Both the position numbers and the translations under genes were made by a program. This document shows, one piece after another, positions 11,390-21,240 of a DNA stretch of 64,000 nt (position 1 is its first letter; every line of letters begins with the position of its first letter). The notes beneath the pieces were generated by a model. The model saw nothing but the letters and a program-made list of their open reading frames with translations, had not been told where the DNA came from and did not search any database. Origin of the DNA: Rusavskia elegans (Eukaryota; Ascomycota; Lecanoromycetes; Teloschistales; Teloschistaceae); assembly GCA_011316305.1 (NCBI GenBank), contig SAUG01000020.1, positions 1 through 64,000 of the forward strand, given 5' to 3'.

Positions 11390-12612
11390 TTAGATGGTGT
11401 GAGACTTGTTGCAGGCAGCGTCACTGCCCGCAACGGATTCCTCGGCAACGTGGACGACGACGGCGTGCTCGACTTCGTTGAGCTTGGATTTGATGTCTTC
11501 CTTGAGTTCGCCTTCGAGGGATCCGAATTCGAAATCGACGAGGTCGGAGGCGGGTAGCTCTTCCTGAGGAGCGTTGATAACGGAAGAGGCATCGCAGCCG
11601 GCGGCGTAGTAGAGGGAAGCCTCAAGGTGCCCAAGAGGCGAGCGGACTTCCTCAGTCATCATGTCTTTACGAGCCACACGACGAACGGCAGAGGCAGGAA
11701 CACCAGAAGGCGGAACGTTCTCTTTGTCATCGTCGTCACGGTACTTGCCACGACCTTCATCATCGGAGATGTCAAGGGTGTTGGTGTGGTGTTCCATGAG
11801 AATGGCCATCTCATCATCCGGGGTGTCCTCGTGAATGGGGAAGTAGTGACCCTTACGGCCATTCTCGCCCATACCGAGTTGTTTCTTGGCAGCACGGCGA
11901 GCGGCGTTTGCTTTTGCCATGTTGAGAGGAGGGATTGAGGCCATCGAGGTAGGTTGCTCGGTCTTGGCCCCCATGATCTGGGCAGTCCCGGCCAACGCCG
12001 CGTTGATGGACACTGGTGCCTCGGTGTTGGTAGCATGAGGTTCGACGCGGACGATACGCTTGCTACCGAGGCGATGACGGGCAGCAATCCCGGGGCATTT
12101 GACAATCTTGGCAATGCTGGCAACAGGTGACTTGGCCGAAGCTTCCTTGGAATTGACTCCAAGAGTCTTGCGAGCGATCTTAGCCGACTCGGTGACCTTG
12201 TCTCCCTTGATGGTCGTCAGGTTGAAGTTGACGAATTGACGAGGCTTGACCGCTTCTCCATCAACACCTCGAGCCCTCTTGGCCGAACCTTTGAGAGTGA
12301 CCGGATCCACATTTTCTTGATCTTCGCTGTCATACTCGTCGAAAGATCGCTTGATCTTGGACGAGAAGTTGAAGGCCGAGGACGGGACCTTGAAGTGGGA
12401 GGATGAAGCCGAGACTTTGGCAAAGCCGGCTGTATGTTTGTGTCAGACATTGATACGTCGAAACAACATGGAGAATGGGCAAGGAGAAGGTATAAAGTAT
12501 ATATTAGCATACCATTATTGACAGGCTTGCACTGAGCGTTGTAGTTGAAGTGAGACTCGGTCAGCTCGCCCAGGGCAGGACGACGGGCAGGCATGGCCAT
12601 TGTTGCAGCCAT
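11390..12612 (-). CDS. Conserved Pezizomycotina protein with a KEN motif, function unknown
   Basis: Exons 12513-12612 and 11390-12429, with an 83-nt intron (GTATGC...ACATACAG), give 379 residues. It starts MAATMAMPARRPALGELTE. Visible pieces are SSKIKRSFDEYDSEDQEN, a middle rich in Ala and Lys, the block HEDTPDDEMAILMEHHTNTLDISDDE, then DDDDKENVPP and a segment LGHLEASLYYAAG. No enzyme motif, membrane segment or zinc finger is seen, and much of it looks disordered. I recognise the EDTP...LDISDDE...KENVPP pattern as recurrent in filamentous ascomycete proteins of unknown function. KENVPP matches an APC/C KEN box; with RSPL as a possible D-box this suggests, but does not show, cell-cycle turnover. 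Confidence 0.85.
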
Positions 12613-13793
12613 TGCAGAGAGTCAAAGTCAGATAAGCGGGGATATGTCTGGATATTGGAAGCTTGGAAGCTGAAAGGCAGTGGTCAAGGTTATGAATAGT
12701 ATGGAGAAGCAAGATATGGACAGAAGTCTTTGATGCTTGAAGCTTGAAGGCTTGGAAAGTGGTCAAGAAAGTTTGAAGATCTAAGGATTTGGAGCGTAAG
12801 ATGGTTGAGGAGAAGAGAAGTTGGAGGAAGCAAAGAGTGCTTATATAGTGGCGTCGTTCTCAATGTGATGACATGGTGGGGACGTTTGCTTGTGATTCTT
12901 TGAGGAGCGTGTAGAGGACAATAATGTTGAGGTTCCTATTGTGTGGTGATCGTATGAGTATTTGTCCTGCAAAATGGTGTTGAAAGTGACGCGAGAGATG
13001 GAAGCCTGAGGAAGTAAAGGCGATGTGGGGAGGATGAAGGGGATATACTCTTGAGACCCACCCCCCTCGTCGAGTCTTCTCGCGCAATGCTAGGCAGACA
13101 GCCGGACGGACGCGCCTTACACGTCCCGGAAGCAATAGGGGGCTAGCCGGTGCAGGTAGCCGTGAGCAGGATGATGAGTTGTGTGTTGACTGGGGGTGGC
13201 AATTCGTAATCTGAAAGGCGGAGCACCGGATCAATATGCTAAGCCCAGTCGGTGCTACAATGATGAAGCACGGGAAGGTGCCCAGGCAGTCGTGGTGGCA
13301 GAATGAGCAAGAGAGCCACGGAGGATTGGACGAGATGAGGTCGAGATGGTTGTGGCTTGCAGCGCCGATCATGCTACGCGCCGACGACGCGTTTGGGACG
13401 AAAGCTCTTGGCACCATCCACTTCCATCTCACTGGTCGACTACCACTCGTCTTCCATGGGTGTTCCGAGAGGTTTCCATGGCAAGCAGTTGGATTGAGCG
13501 CCTGACATCTCAGGCATCGAGTATCTGATGTATAGTAACCGCTTCAGCAGCTCCCTCAGTGTTGCATCACGAACCGCAAATCTCCATCATGTTTCGTCTT
13601 CACGCTCAATGCTTTCTCTTTCTGTGTGATCTCATTCGGCAGCCTTTTGAGATGTCAGGGAACCCCGTCCAGGGCCGTTATGGAGGATGAAGTACATACA
13701 AAAGCGATGGCGACAGCGATGTAGAAATCCCCTGCTGAGATTGACCTCTTAGTTGTGTGGACCTCCTGATCACTCCATGCTCCCATTACGTTT
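12613..13793. other. Intergenic, upstream region of the KEN-motif gene
   Basis: It holds the promoter of the minus-strand gene starting at 12612, including a TATA-like site at 12841-12847. Antisense and overlapping ORFs here, up to 190 codons, lack family signal and look like chance. Confidence 0.5.
12841..12847 (-). promoter_or_regulatory. TATA-like box (TATATAA)
   Basis: The minus strand reads CACTATATAAGC, about 230 bases upstream of the ATG at 12612. This is compatible with a TATA promoter and a 5' leader of about 200 bases. It is the clearest TATA element noticed in the window. Confidence 0.45.
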
Positions 13794-14198
13794 TCAGGAT
13801 TCAGCGTCATACTTTAGTCTTCTGTCCTCCATAACTCGATATTCGAATCGTCTCCTGTCATGCTCTTGCTCTTTGCGCTCTGCTTCCCTCTTGACACACT
13901 TCAAATGATAGAATCTATATCGAGAATCGGCGTCCAAATCTTCAAGCCATACCTTCACTTTGCTGTAAAGATGTTCGAGCTCTCCATTGAATCGTGCGGC
14001 CGAAGAAGAAGTCACTCCGTCCGGTGACCATGTCTGGACGAAGAGAAGCATGCACTGTTGTTCGAGTTGAAGGCTCAGGTTGACAAGAGCCTCAATCTCT
14101 ATTTCGGATGCCGACCTTAACTTCTTGGGCGGGTTTTGCTCTGCCTTTCGAGGGTGTGAGCCTGTTCGATGGACAGCAAGGCAGGGACAGTATACCAT
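13794..14198 (-). CDS. Hypothetical small protein, charged C-terminus
   Basis: Not recognised. The 134-codon frame shows a predicted helical, charged second half (NLSLQLEQQCMLLF, then RYRFYHLKCVKREAERKEQE), with protein-like codon use. The first about 25 residues read less like protein and could be intron or leader, with the true 5' exon upstream. No motif or transmembrane segment is seen. It lies between the KEN-motif gene and CDC16, on the same strand. Confidence 0.35.
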   Translation of the reverse strand: MVYCPCLAVHRTGSHPRKAEQNPPKKLRSASEIEIEALVNLSLQLEQQCMLLFVQTWSPDGVTSSSAARFNGELEHLYSKVKVWLEDLDADSRYRFYHLKCVKREAERKEQEHDRRRFEYRVMEDRRLKYDAES

Positions 14199-14515
14199 TG
14201 CTGCCTTCCACCAACACTGTCAACAACCCGTCTGGTGTCCCAGATCGCGAGTTGATCTGACTCAGGACAGCAAGAAACTGAGGGTAGATGTGGGCTCCAT
14301 GGAGTGGGGTGTCATTGCTAGGAGGATGAATAGTTGATGAAGTGCGTACCCGACGTCAAACCCTCGACGTCAGTATTCAGGTTACAGGCAAGTCGATACA
14401 ACGATTACTCCAGCCATGGAAGACATATGTAGTCTCTTGCTTCATGAATCAATATCCATACCCTAACCAATGCTGATACTCCGCCGAACCCATGCCTGTA
14501 CAAGCCCTATCATAC

Positions 14516-16501
14516 TCACTCATCGCCATCACTCATAACCATCATGCTATCCTCTCCGCCCTCACTCATCCTCGCCCGACCAGCCCCAGCACCATCCCCA
14601 CCACCAACAACTCTCCCTCTCCTCCCTGCCTTCCTCGCCCCTCTCCTCATTATCTCCTGCCTCTTGACCTCCACCGCCTCCTCCAGCAAGTCCTCGGTTC
14701 TGCCCTCATCTCCAAATTCTCCACTCTCGTCACCCCCCACGTTCTCTTCCAAAGCCCTCGCTAACAGATCGGTGGCCACGGGATCCTGCGGACATACACC
14801 CAACGCTTCGTGCAGACTGCCTATCGCCTCCCATGTACGCCCCATCTCCAGGAGTACCAGGCCTTTGGCGGCAAGGATGTTGTGTTTCCCCGTCGTATTA
14901 CTATTGCTGTCTGGGTGTTGTGATGGGGCTGACCCCTGACGGAGTACCTCGTCGAACTCGCCCAAGGCTAAAGTCCATTGGTGCTGTCGTCTGTATGCAT
15001 GACCGAGGTTGGCGCGGGTTGCTAGCCAAAAGGTAGGATCGGAATCGATTTCGTCGGCGATGGCGAGGGAATGGTGGAAGAGTTTGATGGCTTCGGGGAG
15101 GTGATCGAGGTGATAGAATACCACTCCCATCTCGTTCAGTAGCAGCGGATCCGTGCTGCAGAGATTATGAGCTGTGGTCAGGTATTCGTGAGCGAGTGTC
15201 AGGTTGTGGAGCTGCAGATGTTGCATCCCCAGAAAGAGCTGTGGAAGATGCGTCCCCTGGAACAACCGCGCTGCGGTGCCGTAGGCTGACACGGCTTGGT
15301 CGTGTTCACCCTCCAATGCGAAGGTGTGTGCGAAGCCGATCCAGGCGGGGCCAAAGTGCGGGTTCATCATGCTGGCTTTGGAAAAGAAACGCCGGGCTTC
15401 GGCGATTTGGGAGATGGAGAGGTAGTAAACGCCGACAGCGAGCCAGGTAGCCGGTTCGTCAGGATATGTGTCTGCGAGGCGGTGGGCAAGGAGGAAAAGC
15501 GTGTTTGGCTGGTGAAGTTCGTGAAGACAGGCGAGGTGGAGGGGGAGGAAGGAAAAGTTGTATTGGTCGGCAGCGAGAACTGATGTAGTGATGGCGAGGG
15601 CTTGTTTGAAGCGGCATTGCGTGAAGAGGAGTTCAGCCTTTGAGAGAAGCAGGTCTGGATTGGTATCGAGGTTGTAGTGTTGGGAAAGGGAGTCGACGGC
15701 ATTGGAGAACTCGGCAGGATTTTTGTACTTGGACAGGCGAGTTGTGTAGAGCATCTTGGCGAAGTGTGCGGCTTCTTGGGCGGTTTCGCTGCCATTTGTC
15801 GTTATGGAGTCGAAGTCCAGAGATTCTAAAAATTCCCATTCTTCGTCTGGCGGTAGGAGACAATTCTTCATGAGCTGGTCGAAGGCTTCGAAGCACTGAA
15901 CATCGATTCTGACAGCATCCATGTAGCATTCCTTTGCCCGGTCGTATGAATTTTGTTTGGCGAAGCAGACGCCCCGAAGGAAGCACATTGCAGCCTCATA
16001 TTTTGTATTCGATGTTGCCTCCCTCTCTTGCTCTTCGCTTTGTCCTCTCTTTTCTGTTCGACTGCTCCCTTTTCTATTCATCCCGTTCCTTGCATTGCAG
16101 GTCGTGTGCTGTAACTTCCGCCTTGACTTGTTTGCATTGCCTAATAGATGACCGGGCGTCTTATCGCCAAGGATCGCAAGAGCGTCCTCGTACTTCGACT
16201 GTTTGACGCAGCAGTGGGCGGCAAGATAGCGACATGACGGGCTGTGGTCGAGGAGCTTGTGCTTGTCGAGGAAGGTCAGGGCGCGCGAATAGTTGCCGGT
16301 GGAAAAATGGATCTGAGCAAGCCAGAATGCATCATTAGGATCATCTGGGTTCCTTCAGCGTTTGCCCAGATGACGGTCTAGTGATCTCGCCTGGACTTAC
16401 TTACTGGTCAGGGCTAGCAGCTTGTCACCGATGAAGATTGCCGATTCATATTGATGCTTGTTCATGGCATCTTGCCGCCAATCTTTGAGGAAGCTCTGCA
16501 T
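14516..16501 (-). CDS. CDC16: Anaphase-promoting complex subunit CDC16/Cut9 (APC6)
   Basis: Exons 16405-16501 and 14516-16344, with a 60-nt intron (GTAAGT...ACCCAG), give 641 residues, near the roughly 670 of fission-yeast Cut9. The start is MQSFLKDWRQ. Tetratricopeptide repeats run through most of the chain, including DAFWLAQIHFSTGNYSRALTF, the strongly conserved FGPAWIGFAHTFALEGEHDQA and LNEMGVVFYHLDHLPEAIKLF. The C-terminal about 80 residues are Gly/Arg/Glu-rich and probably flexible. The protein is a scaffold of the nuclear APC/C ubiquitin ligase that triggers anaphase and mitotic exit. A stretch rich in Arg, Lys and Glu near residues 115-150 (MNRKGSSRTEKRGQSEEQ) is an insertion between early repeats. 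Confidence 0.93.
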
Positions 16502-17092
16502 TTCGGACGATTTGGGATTTGTGCATCATCTTTAGGAAGAAACTCGAGTAATTAGAGGTTTCAAAAGTGACGTTGGGATTTGGGTGACATTTGGTACGAG
16601 ACGCGTCAAGTTGCCTCAGTCCTCAGACCTGCACAAAGCCCACTAGCGTGGTATCAAGTTTTCTAAGCTAACTATTTACAGTAACGCCGTACAAAAACCC
16701 GCCGGTCGATCGTTTTAGTCAGCCAAGAAACAGCGCTAGGTGTTTTTCACAAGATCGGATGACGATGATCCTCTGTAGGGGGTTTGAGAACTGAGGCAAG
16801 CGTCAAGCGCTCTCATCTAAGATGGCCACGAAAAACATGAAGCTACGACGAATGTGTAGTATATACTGGCTGTTGTATGTACTTAGTCGTTCAGAACACT
16901 GGTGCTGTAGGTCGAATAACAGTTCACACTAGGACTCCCATCCCTACCGTTCAGGGCGGAGTATATCTGTTGTACCACCTCTCATCCGAACAACATCCTT
17001 GAACGGGAAACCCTACGATTACAACAGCGAAAAATAACCATTGCATTGTCAAACCAGACCATGTCACGTAGTCCACATCGTAGTAAGAGCTG
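16502..17092. other. Intergenic, nothing recognised
   Basis: It lies between CDC16 and the broken P450. No P450 haem-binding motif (FxxGxRxCxG) or ExxR helix is readable on the minus strand here, which supports truncation of the P450. Confidence 0.5.
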
Positions 17093-18205
17093 TCAACTCG
17101 GATTCGTCTCTCGATTCAAACCTAATCTGAGGATAGGCGCGAAAAGATCTGCGAAATCGGAATGAACGAGGAAGTGTGGAACGTAGAGCCTAAGTAATTT
17201 ATATTCGATACAGCCGGTCAACCTGCCCTCTCGGCCTACAACATAAAGGCGGTCAATATGCAATTCTGTGTCCAGATACTGTAGGAATCGCGACTTCAGA
17301 ATGTCTAGACGTGGTCCCGGTGACAGTTGAGAGATGTACCGATCATGGGTCAGGTCGATGAAATGCTTAGCCCCTGGGTTAAGCTCCAACTCAGCAGCGC
17401 TCATCTCATTCTTGTTTGGCAAGTGATAAAGCTTGTCGACCGTGGCCGGTTGTACTTTCATCATGACCATGAGATTCCGAACATAGCCATCGAAAACAAG
17501 TGTCTTGCTATTCTTGTGGACTGCGATTATATCATCGGGATTGGTAATGATGTAAAGCGTTTCTCCTCCCAAGGAGAGTGCGTAGAGTTCACGAGACCCG
17601 TTGAACCAACGCCTAGGCCTTCCGTTAACACATACCCGTTCGCCAGAAGCGCTATAATATGGCTCCTTCGGATGGGCAGAGGAAGGCCTTGTCCTTCAAA
17701 TTGCGAATGAGGACTTACTCGGCATCATCTAGGAGCTTCTGCGATCGTATCACAAAAGATAGAGTATGGCCTGTGACATGTGTATTAGCCACGTGGAGTA
17801 GAACAGAAGGATGCAAACAAAGTAAGTAATGTCACCTATCACTGGGATCTAGTAAGACAGCTCTCGGGGCAGCTCTGGACTGAGACTGGGGCTGATGGTG
17901 AATCTCCAGATTCTCCAAAGCCATAAAGTAAGGAACAACATTGCGGCGATATTAACCACAGCGTAAAAGCCACGCAATGCCTGAGTAATGGTGATACTGC
18001 CACGTTCCAGGAGAGGTTGCAAATGCTGCGAGCCCATCCTTGGAAGCTCTAGTCGGAGCGGTATCGGCTCAAGAACTGTACGAACCTCACCCGATGCTCG
18101 AGTACCGGCTTGCATGTATCTTTCCAGGAGTAGTTGGGAGTCTTGGATGAATGTACCCAAGACTTCTTCATCGAAGCCCATATTGAGACAGTCGACGTTT
18201 GACAC
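17093..18205 (-). pseudogene. Cytochrome P450 fragment: nonsense mutation and missing C-terminal half
   Basis: The 5' part has a membrane anchor (AVVNIAAMLFLTLWLWRIW) followed by PELPRELSY-stop-IPVI. Family members read PYWIPxxGH, so the TAG at 17849-17851 replaces a conserved Trp codon (TGG). Beyond the stop, two introns (17771-17835 and 17652-17718) restore GHTLSFVIRSQKLLDDA and then NGSRELYALSLGGETLYIIT and NPDDIIAVHKNSKTLVFDG, clear P450 N-terminal segments. The frame ends at 17093 at roughly residue 300, without the I-helix, ExxR or Cys ligand loop. It resembles the CYP7/8-like fungal P450 group. Both lesions point to a non-functional gene. Confidence 0.8.
17849..17851 (-). other. Premature TAG in the P450 relic
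   Basis: The minus strand reads TAC-TAG-ATC-CCA. Conservation of the P450 proline-rich hinge expects TAC-TGG-ATC-CCA, a one-base change from Trp to stop. Confidence 0.8.
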
Positions 18206-18510
18206 TCAAGTAGGATGAAAAGAGAGCCTGGAATAAGGAGAGAAATGAAGTCAACGCTTGACCCCCTTCAAGGTTGATAAGGAGACCAAACATATCCTGA
18301 GAGAACACGTGGATGACTAAGGCCGACGACATGAAATGACAATACGGCAGACGTCGTAAACAACGGTATCGTTCCCTCCATCTCATTACCGCTACGCCTC
18401 CGCTGCTCTTGGATACATTGTTTTGCCTGCCGTGAAGCTACTGATGATTGCACGAGGCATTGGAGTCGACGCGCCAGCAAACGCATGATCGACATAAAAC
18501 CGTGTCAGCC

Positions 18511-18786
18511 ATGAGCAGTAGTAGTACTCCGTCCCCCAGTAAAAGAGGCAGTGGACGCGCTAGCGATCGAGCCAGACCAAGTCCCCGATATGCATCCACG
18601 GGCTATGTTCCCGTTTCATCAAGCCTTGATGATTCTGTAGCGATGGTTGCATGGATGTCTGATCCAGCATATTATTGGACCACGACCAAAGACGAAGGAA
18701 GCTGGGCAGTTTGTGCCTTCTCCGTCCTGAGGTGCGTCCGCTTATCACTGGCTGACACACTTTCTAGGAATCTTGACGTGAAATGA
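18511..18786 (+). CDS. Possible small Ser/Arg-rich hypothetical protein
   Basis: Not recognised. ATG 18511 opens MSSSSTPSPSKRGSGRASD, a low-complexity head typical of fungal proteins, then SLDDSVAMVAWMSDPAYYWT. A very short 36-nt segment GTGCGT...TTTCTAG near 18731-18766, with a CTGAC branch-like site, may be an intron; it keeps frame. The protein would be about 80-92 residues. It sits next to the MITE and may be the remaining 5' part of a damaged gene. Confidence 0.22.
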   Translation: MSSSSTPSPSKRGSGRASDRARPSPRYASTGYVPVSSSLDDSVAMVAWMSDPAYYWTTTKDEGSWAVCAFSVLRCVRLSLADTLSRNLDVK

Positions 18787-18939
18787 GACGGCAATTCCTT
18801 TATTGGCAAGACGAGCAGCGCCTAAAGGGTAGGACTCGACTGTCGCCCGATAAATACTGGTAGCAGATGCCTTACCGGCGAAGAGGCTTTATGTGGGAAC
18901 TGTGGATGATGGCGAATAGTACCTTCTCGTACATGTGGG

Positions 18940-19307
18940 CAGGGTTGCCATCAGCCCAGCCCAGGGCTGCAGCCCTTAGCCCAGCCCTCAGCCCAGCCAA
19001 TCAGAGGGCTAGTCCAGCCCCAGCCCCGAGGCGCCAGGGGCTGACTAAGGCTGTAGCCCTCCAATCTCCAATCATACCTCGGAACCCCTTTTCCACCCTA
19101 ACCCTAAGTTCTACACCAAAATTTATGTACCTCGCTGAGTGAGTGTCTCCCCTCGGTAATGCCAAGACCCCTATAAAGTGCAGCCCAGCCCAGCCGCCGC
19201 CCTACCTTTTTAGAGGCTAGCCCAGCCCCCCGCCCAATCATATCACCCCGCAGCCCAGCCTCAGCCTTAGCGTCAGGGCTGGGCGGGCTGGGCTGATGGC
19301 AACCCTG
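18940..19307. mobile_element. hAT-type MITE, 368 bp, with terminal inverted repeats and 8-bp target duplication
   Basis: The left end reads CAGGGTTGCCATCAGCCCAG and the right end is its reverse complement; the perfect terminal inverted repeat is about 23 bp. The element is flanked directly by CATGTGGG at 18932-18939 and again at 19308-19315. An 8-bp duplication with CAGGG-type ends is the signature of hAT transposons. The interior is rich in AGCCC units and has no transposase, so it would need one supplied in trans. It also contains CCCTAACCCTAA near 19097. The intact repeats and duplication suggest a fairly recent insertion. Confidence 0.9.
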
Positions 19308-19647
19308 CATGTGGGGCTCGGCTCAGCGCCCAGCGCCCAATTGCGGTTGTCGTGGACGGATAGTCGGGAAGAATGACAGACGCCAGCCGAGCCATCGAGA
19401 TTAGATTCGGGATTGGTAGCGGATACCACCACTCTGGGCGAATATGACCTAGCTATGAGACCACGGCATACCCTACGCCCATCTGACAAGGTCGAGCATT
19501 AAGAACTCAAACGCTCGGAAAAGTAGTCAAGTGCTCTATAGCTGTCATGTCGAAGAATGACCCTCTCTGATTGTGCACGCAATCCATCCGAAACGTGCTT
19601 CCCCACCACATGCACGCTACCCAGTCTCGCGTCTCGCTATCTTTTGA

Positions 19648-20103
19648 TCAATCTACATAGAACGACCACTGGGTGATCATCCAGACAACGCTGGTCGTCG
19701 CAACAAAGAGGGGTGACGCAAGGCCCTTGCCGACTTTCAAGGTACCATAGACCAGAAGCTCTCCAGCAAAATGAGTCAGGACAATGAGGTAGGTGGAAAG
19801 GGCGAGGAAGTACAAGTGCCTATCGTTGATGTGGTAGGCAGCGTAGAATCGAACAAGAGCGGAGAGAAAACTCCAGCTGCCGAAAAGTCGTCCAGCGAAG
19901 GGGGTAACCTCAGCTTCGGCTCGAGGACCATTGAACGTTCGCCGGGCAAAATGAGCAGATTTGTAGCACTGAACAGTGTTTAGGACGGAGAAAGCAACGA
20001 CCTGTGAGATCTCATCAGCCTCTAAACAGTAGTGGTAATCATGCCCACCAACCACGAGCAGCCAGTAAGGCAGCAGCCCCGAAGATTCTGGAAGCATTGA
20101 CAT
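19648..20103 (-). CDS. ERG28: ERG28, endoplasmic-reticulum scaffold of sterol C-4 demethylation
   Basis: Exons 20053-20103 and 19648-20001 give 134 residues, matching the family length. The 51-nt intron was chosen so that WLLV-VVAFSVLNTVQCYKS aligns with other Erg28 proteins; its GTTGGT donor is weak, and GTGGTT three bases earlier is an alternative. Family blocks are LPESSGLLPYWLL, TPFAGRLFGSWSFLSALVRFYAAYHIN, STYLIVLTHFAGELLVYGT and LASPLFVATTSVVWMITQWSFY. Four hydrophobic segments fit an ER membrane protein. Erg28 tethers Erg25, Erg26 and Erg27. The gene is divergent from ERG26, with 1.1 kb between starts. The unspliced frame is also open and would add 17 residues. Confidence 0.92.
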   Translation of the reverse strand: MSMLPESSGLLPYWLLVVGGHDYHYCLEADEISQVVAFSVLNTVQCYKSAHFARRTFNGPRAEAEVTPFAGRLFGSWSFLSALVRFYAAYHINDRHLYFLALSTYLIVLTHFAGELLVYGTLKVGKGLASPLFVATTSVVWMITQWSFYVD

Positions 20104-21240
20104 TGTGTTTGACCCAGAGTCGGAGCGGTGCTATGTGCCCGGCTGTTTCAGTAAAGGTAGGTGCCTACTGTGAGTTCGGAAAAGTTATCTGGGAGGAAGA
20201 TAGCTTTGATGGCAAACCTGAAGACTAGCGGTGAGAGATTTTGCTACAGGAGTAGTTGTATCTCATGCAATCCATGCCGAAGAAACACACCCAGCTTGTA
20301 ACAGTGCATGCTTCTGTAGTATCGAAATGGTTGGTTACCAAATGAAAGCCAGGCGAGAAGCAAGCCACTAGGGAAGCAAGGGAAGCAACCTCAGGGGGTG
20401 TGGTTAAAAGAGGGGGGCTTGGCGGCGGCTGCCTGGGCGGTGGTGGCGGTTCTGGGCGGCTAGGTCGACCTATCATTGGTGAAGGTGAGGTCGACTGGTC
20501 TCGGTGGTGCCGGGCCTTTACAACTCTATTTGGACGCTGAACGAAATCCCTAATACCTCATCTCGATTCAGATGGGCTCTCGCTACGTCTCATTAGCCGT
20601 CAGTATGGTTGCCTGAAATATCCATGTACTTTGCAGCGTGTGCATTCTCGCGATAACGCAACTTTCAACCCTATCCAATGGTTTATGATCTGATCGGCAC
20701 ACGAGGCTGAAGGAGAAGGCTGACTGCATGAGGGGCGATCAGAGTGATGGTCGTAAGACTAACCACTAGCCGAGTAAGAAGGGGGAGGGGGGGGTTCAAT
20801 CGAGAGAATACGGTTCGGAATTAGGGGGAAACATCCTTGGTCACTCCTATTTTCATATTACCAAGACTTTGGGGTCCGAATGTAGCTGCGAGAGTTACCT
20901 GTTTCATCTTTTGAACCCCCCAAAGTTGCCAAGGAAACCCATTTGCCTTGCATATGTAGGTGTTCGCATGTGGTATAGTGGCGTTCTGCCTTGTCGCAAT
21001 GGCTGCAGTCTTTGGCGCGGCTGTGAGGACGAGCTGAACAAGAAAGGACCACACCTCCAGATGACAAGACCTGACACACCGCCGTGCATGTTCCGGTCCG
21101 CATGACGTGTGGATGGCAGTGGTCCTTGTTTGCTGGGGGCCGATGCAAGGTGCCGACATGACTCGTAACCAAGCGAAAGGCTCTCCCATCACAATCCGGT
21201 TCGCAGTGTTCCCAACATCATCAACTATCAGGTCGAAAGG
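20104..21240. promoter_or_regulatory. Divergent ERG28/ERG26 promoter region
   Basis: It lies between two start codons facing away from each other. It contains a perfect 12-bp palindrome TAGGTCGACCTA at 20461-20472, whose minus strand extends to GATAGGTCGA, a motif repeated elsewhere in the window. There are also GGCGG-rich tracts near 20420-20460 and a G-run near 20780. No clear sterol regulatory element (SREBP-type ATCACCCCAC or Upc2-type TCGTATA) was found by eye. Short ORFs inside look spurious. Confidence 0.55.

Noticed and set aside
12860..13432. 190-codon minus-strand ORF
   Set aside because: Ser/Pro/His-rich, no motif, and placed just upstream of the TATA-like promoter of the KEN-motif gene; probably chance.
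19097..19108. CCCTAACCCTAA, telomere-like
   Set aside because: Only two units, inside the MITE; not a telomere or subtelomeric array.
18867..19142. 91-codon ORF spanning the MITE's left end
   Set aside because: It runs from flanking DNA into the transposon's AGCCC repeats, so it is not a gene.
20821..21192. 123-codon minus-strand ORF in the ERG26/ERG28 gap
   Set aside because: No domain or splice support, and it would occupy the ERG26 promoter; overlapping ORFs of similar length exist in other frames.
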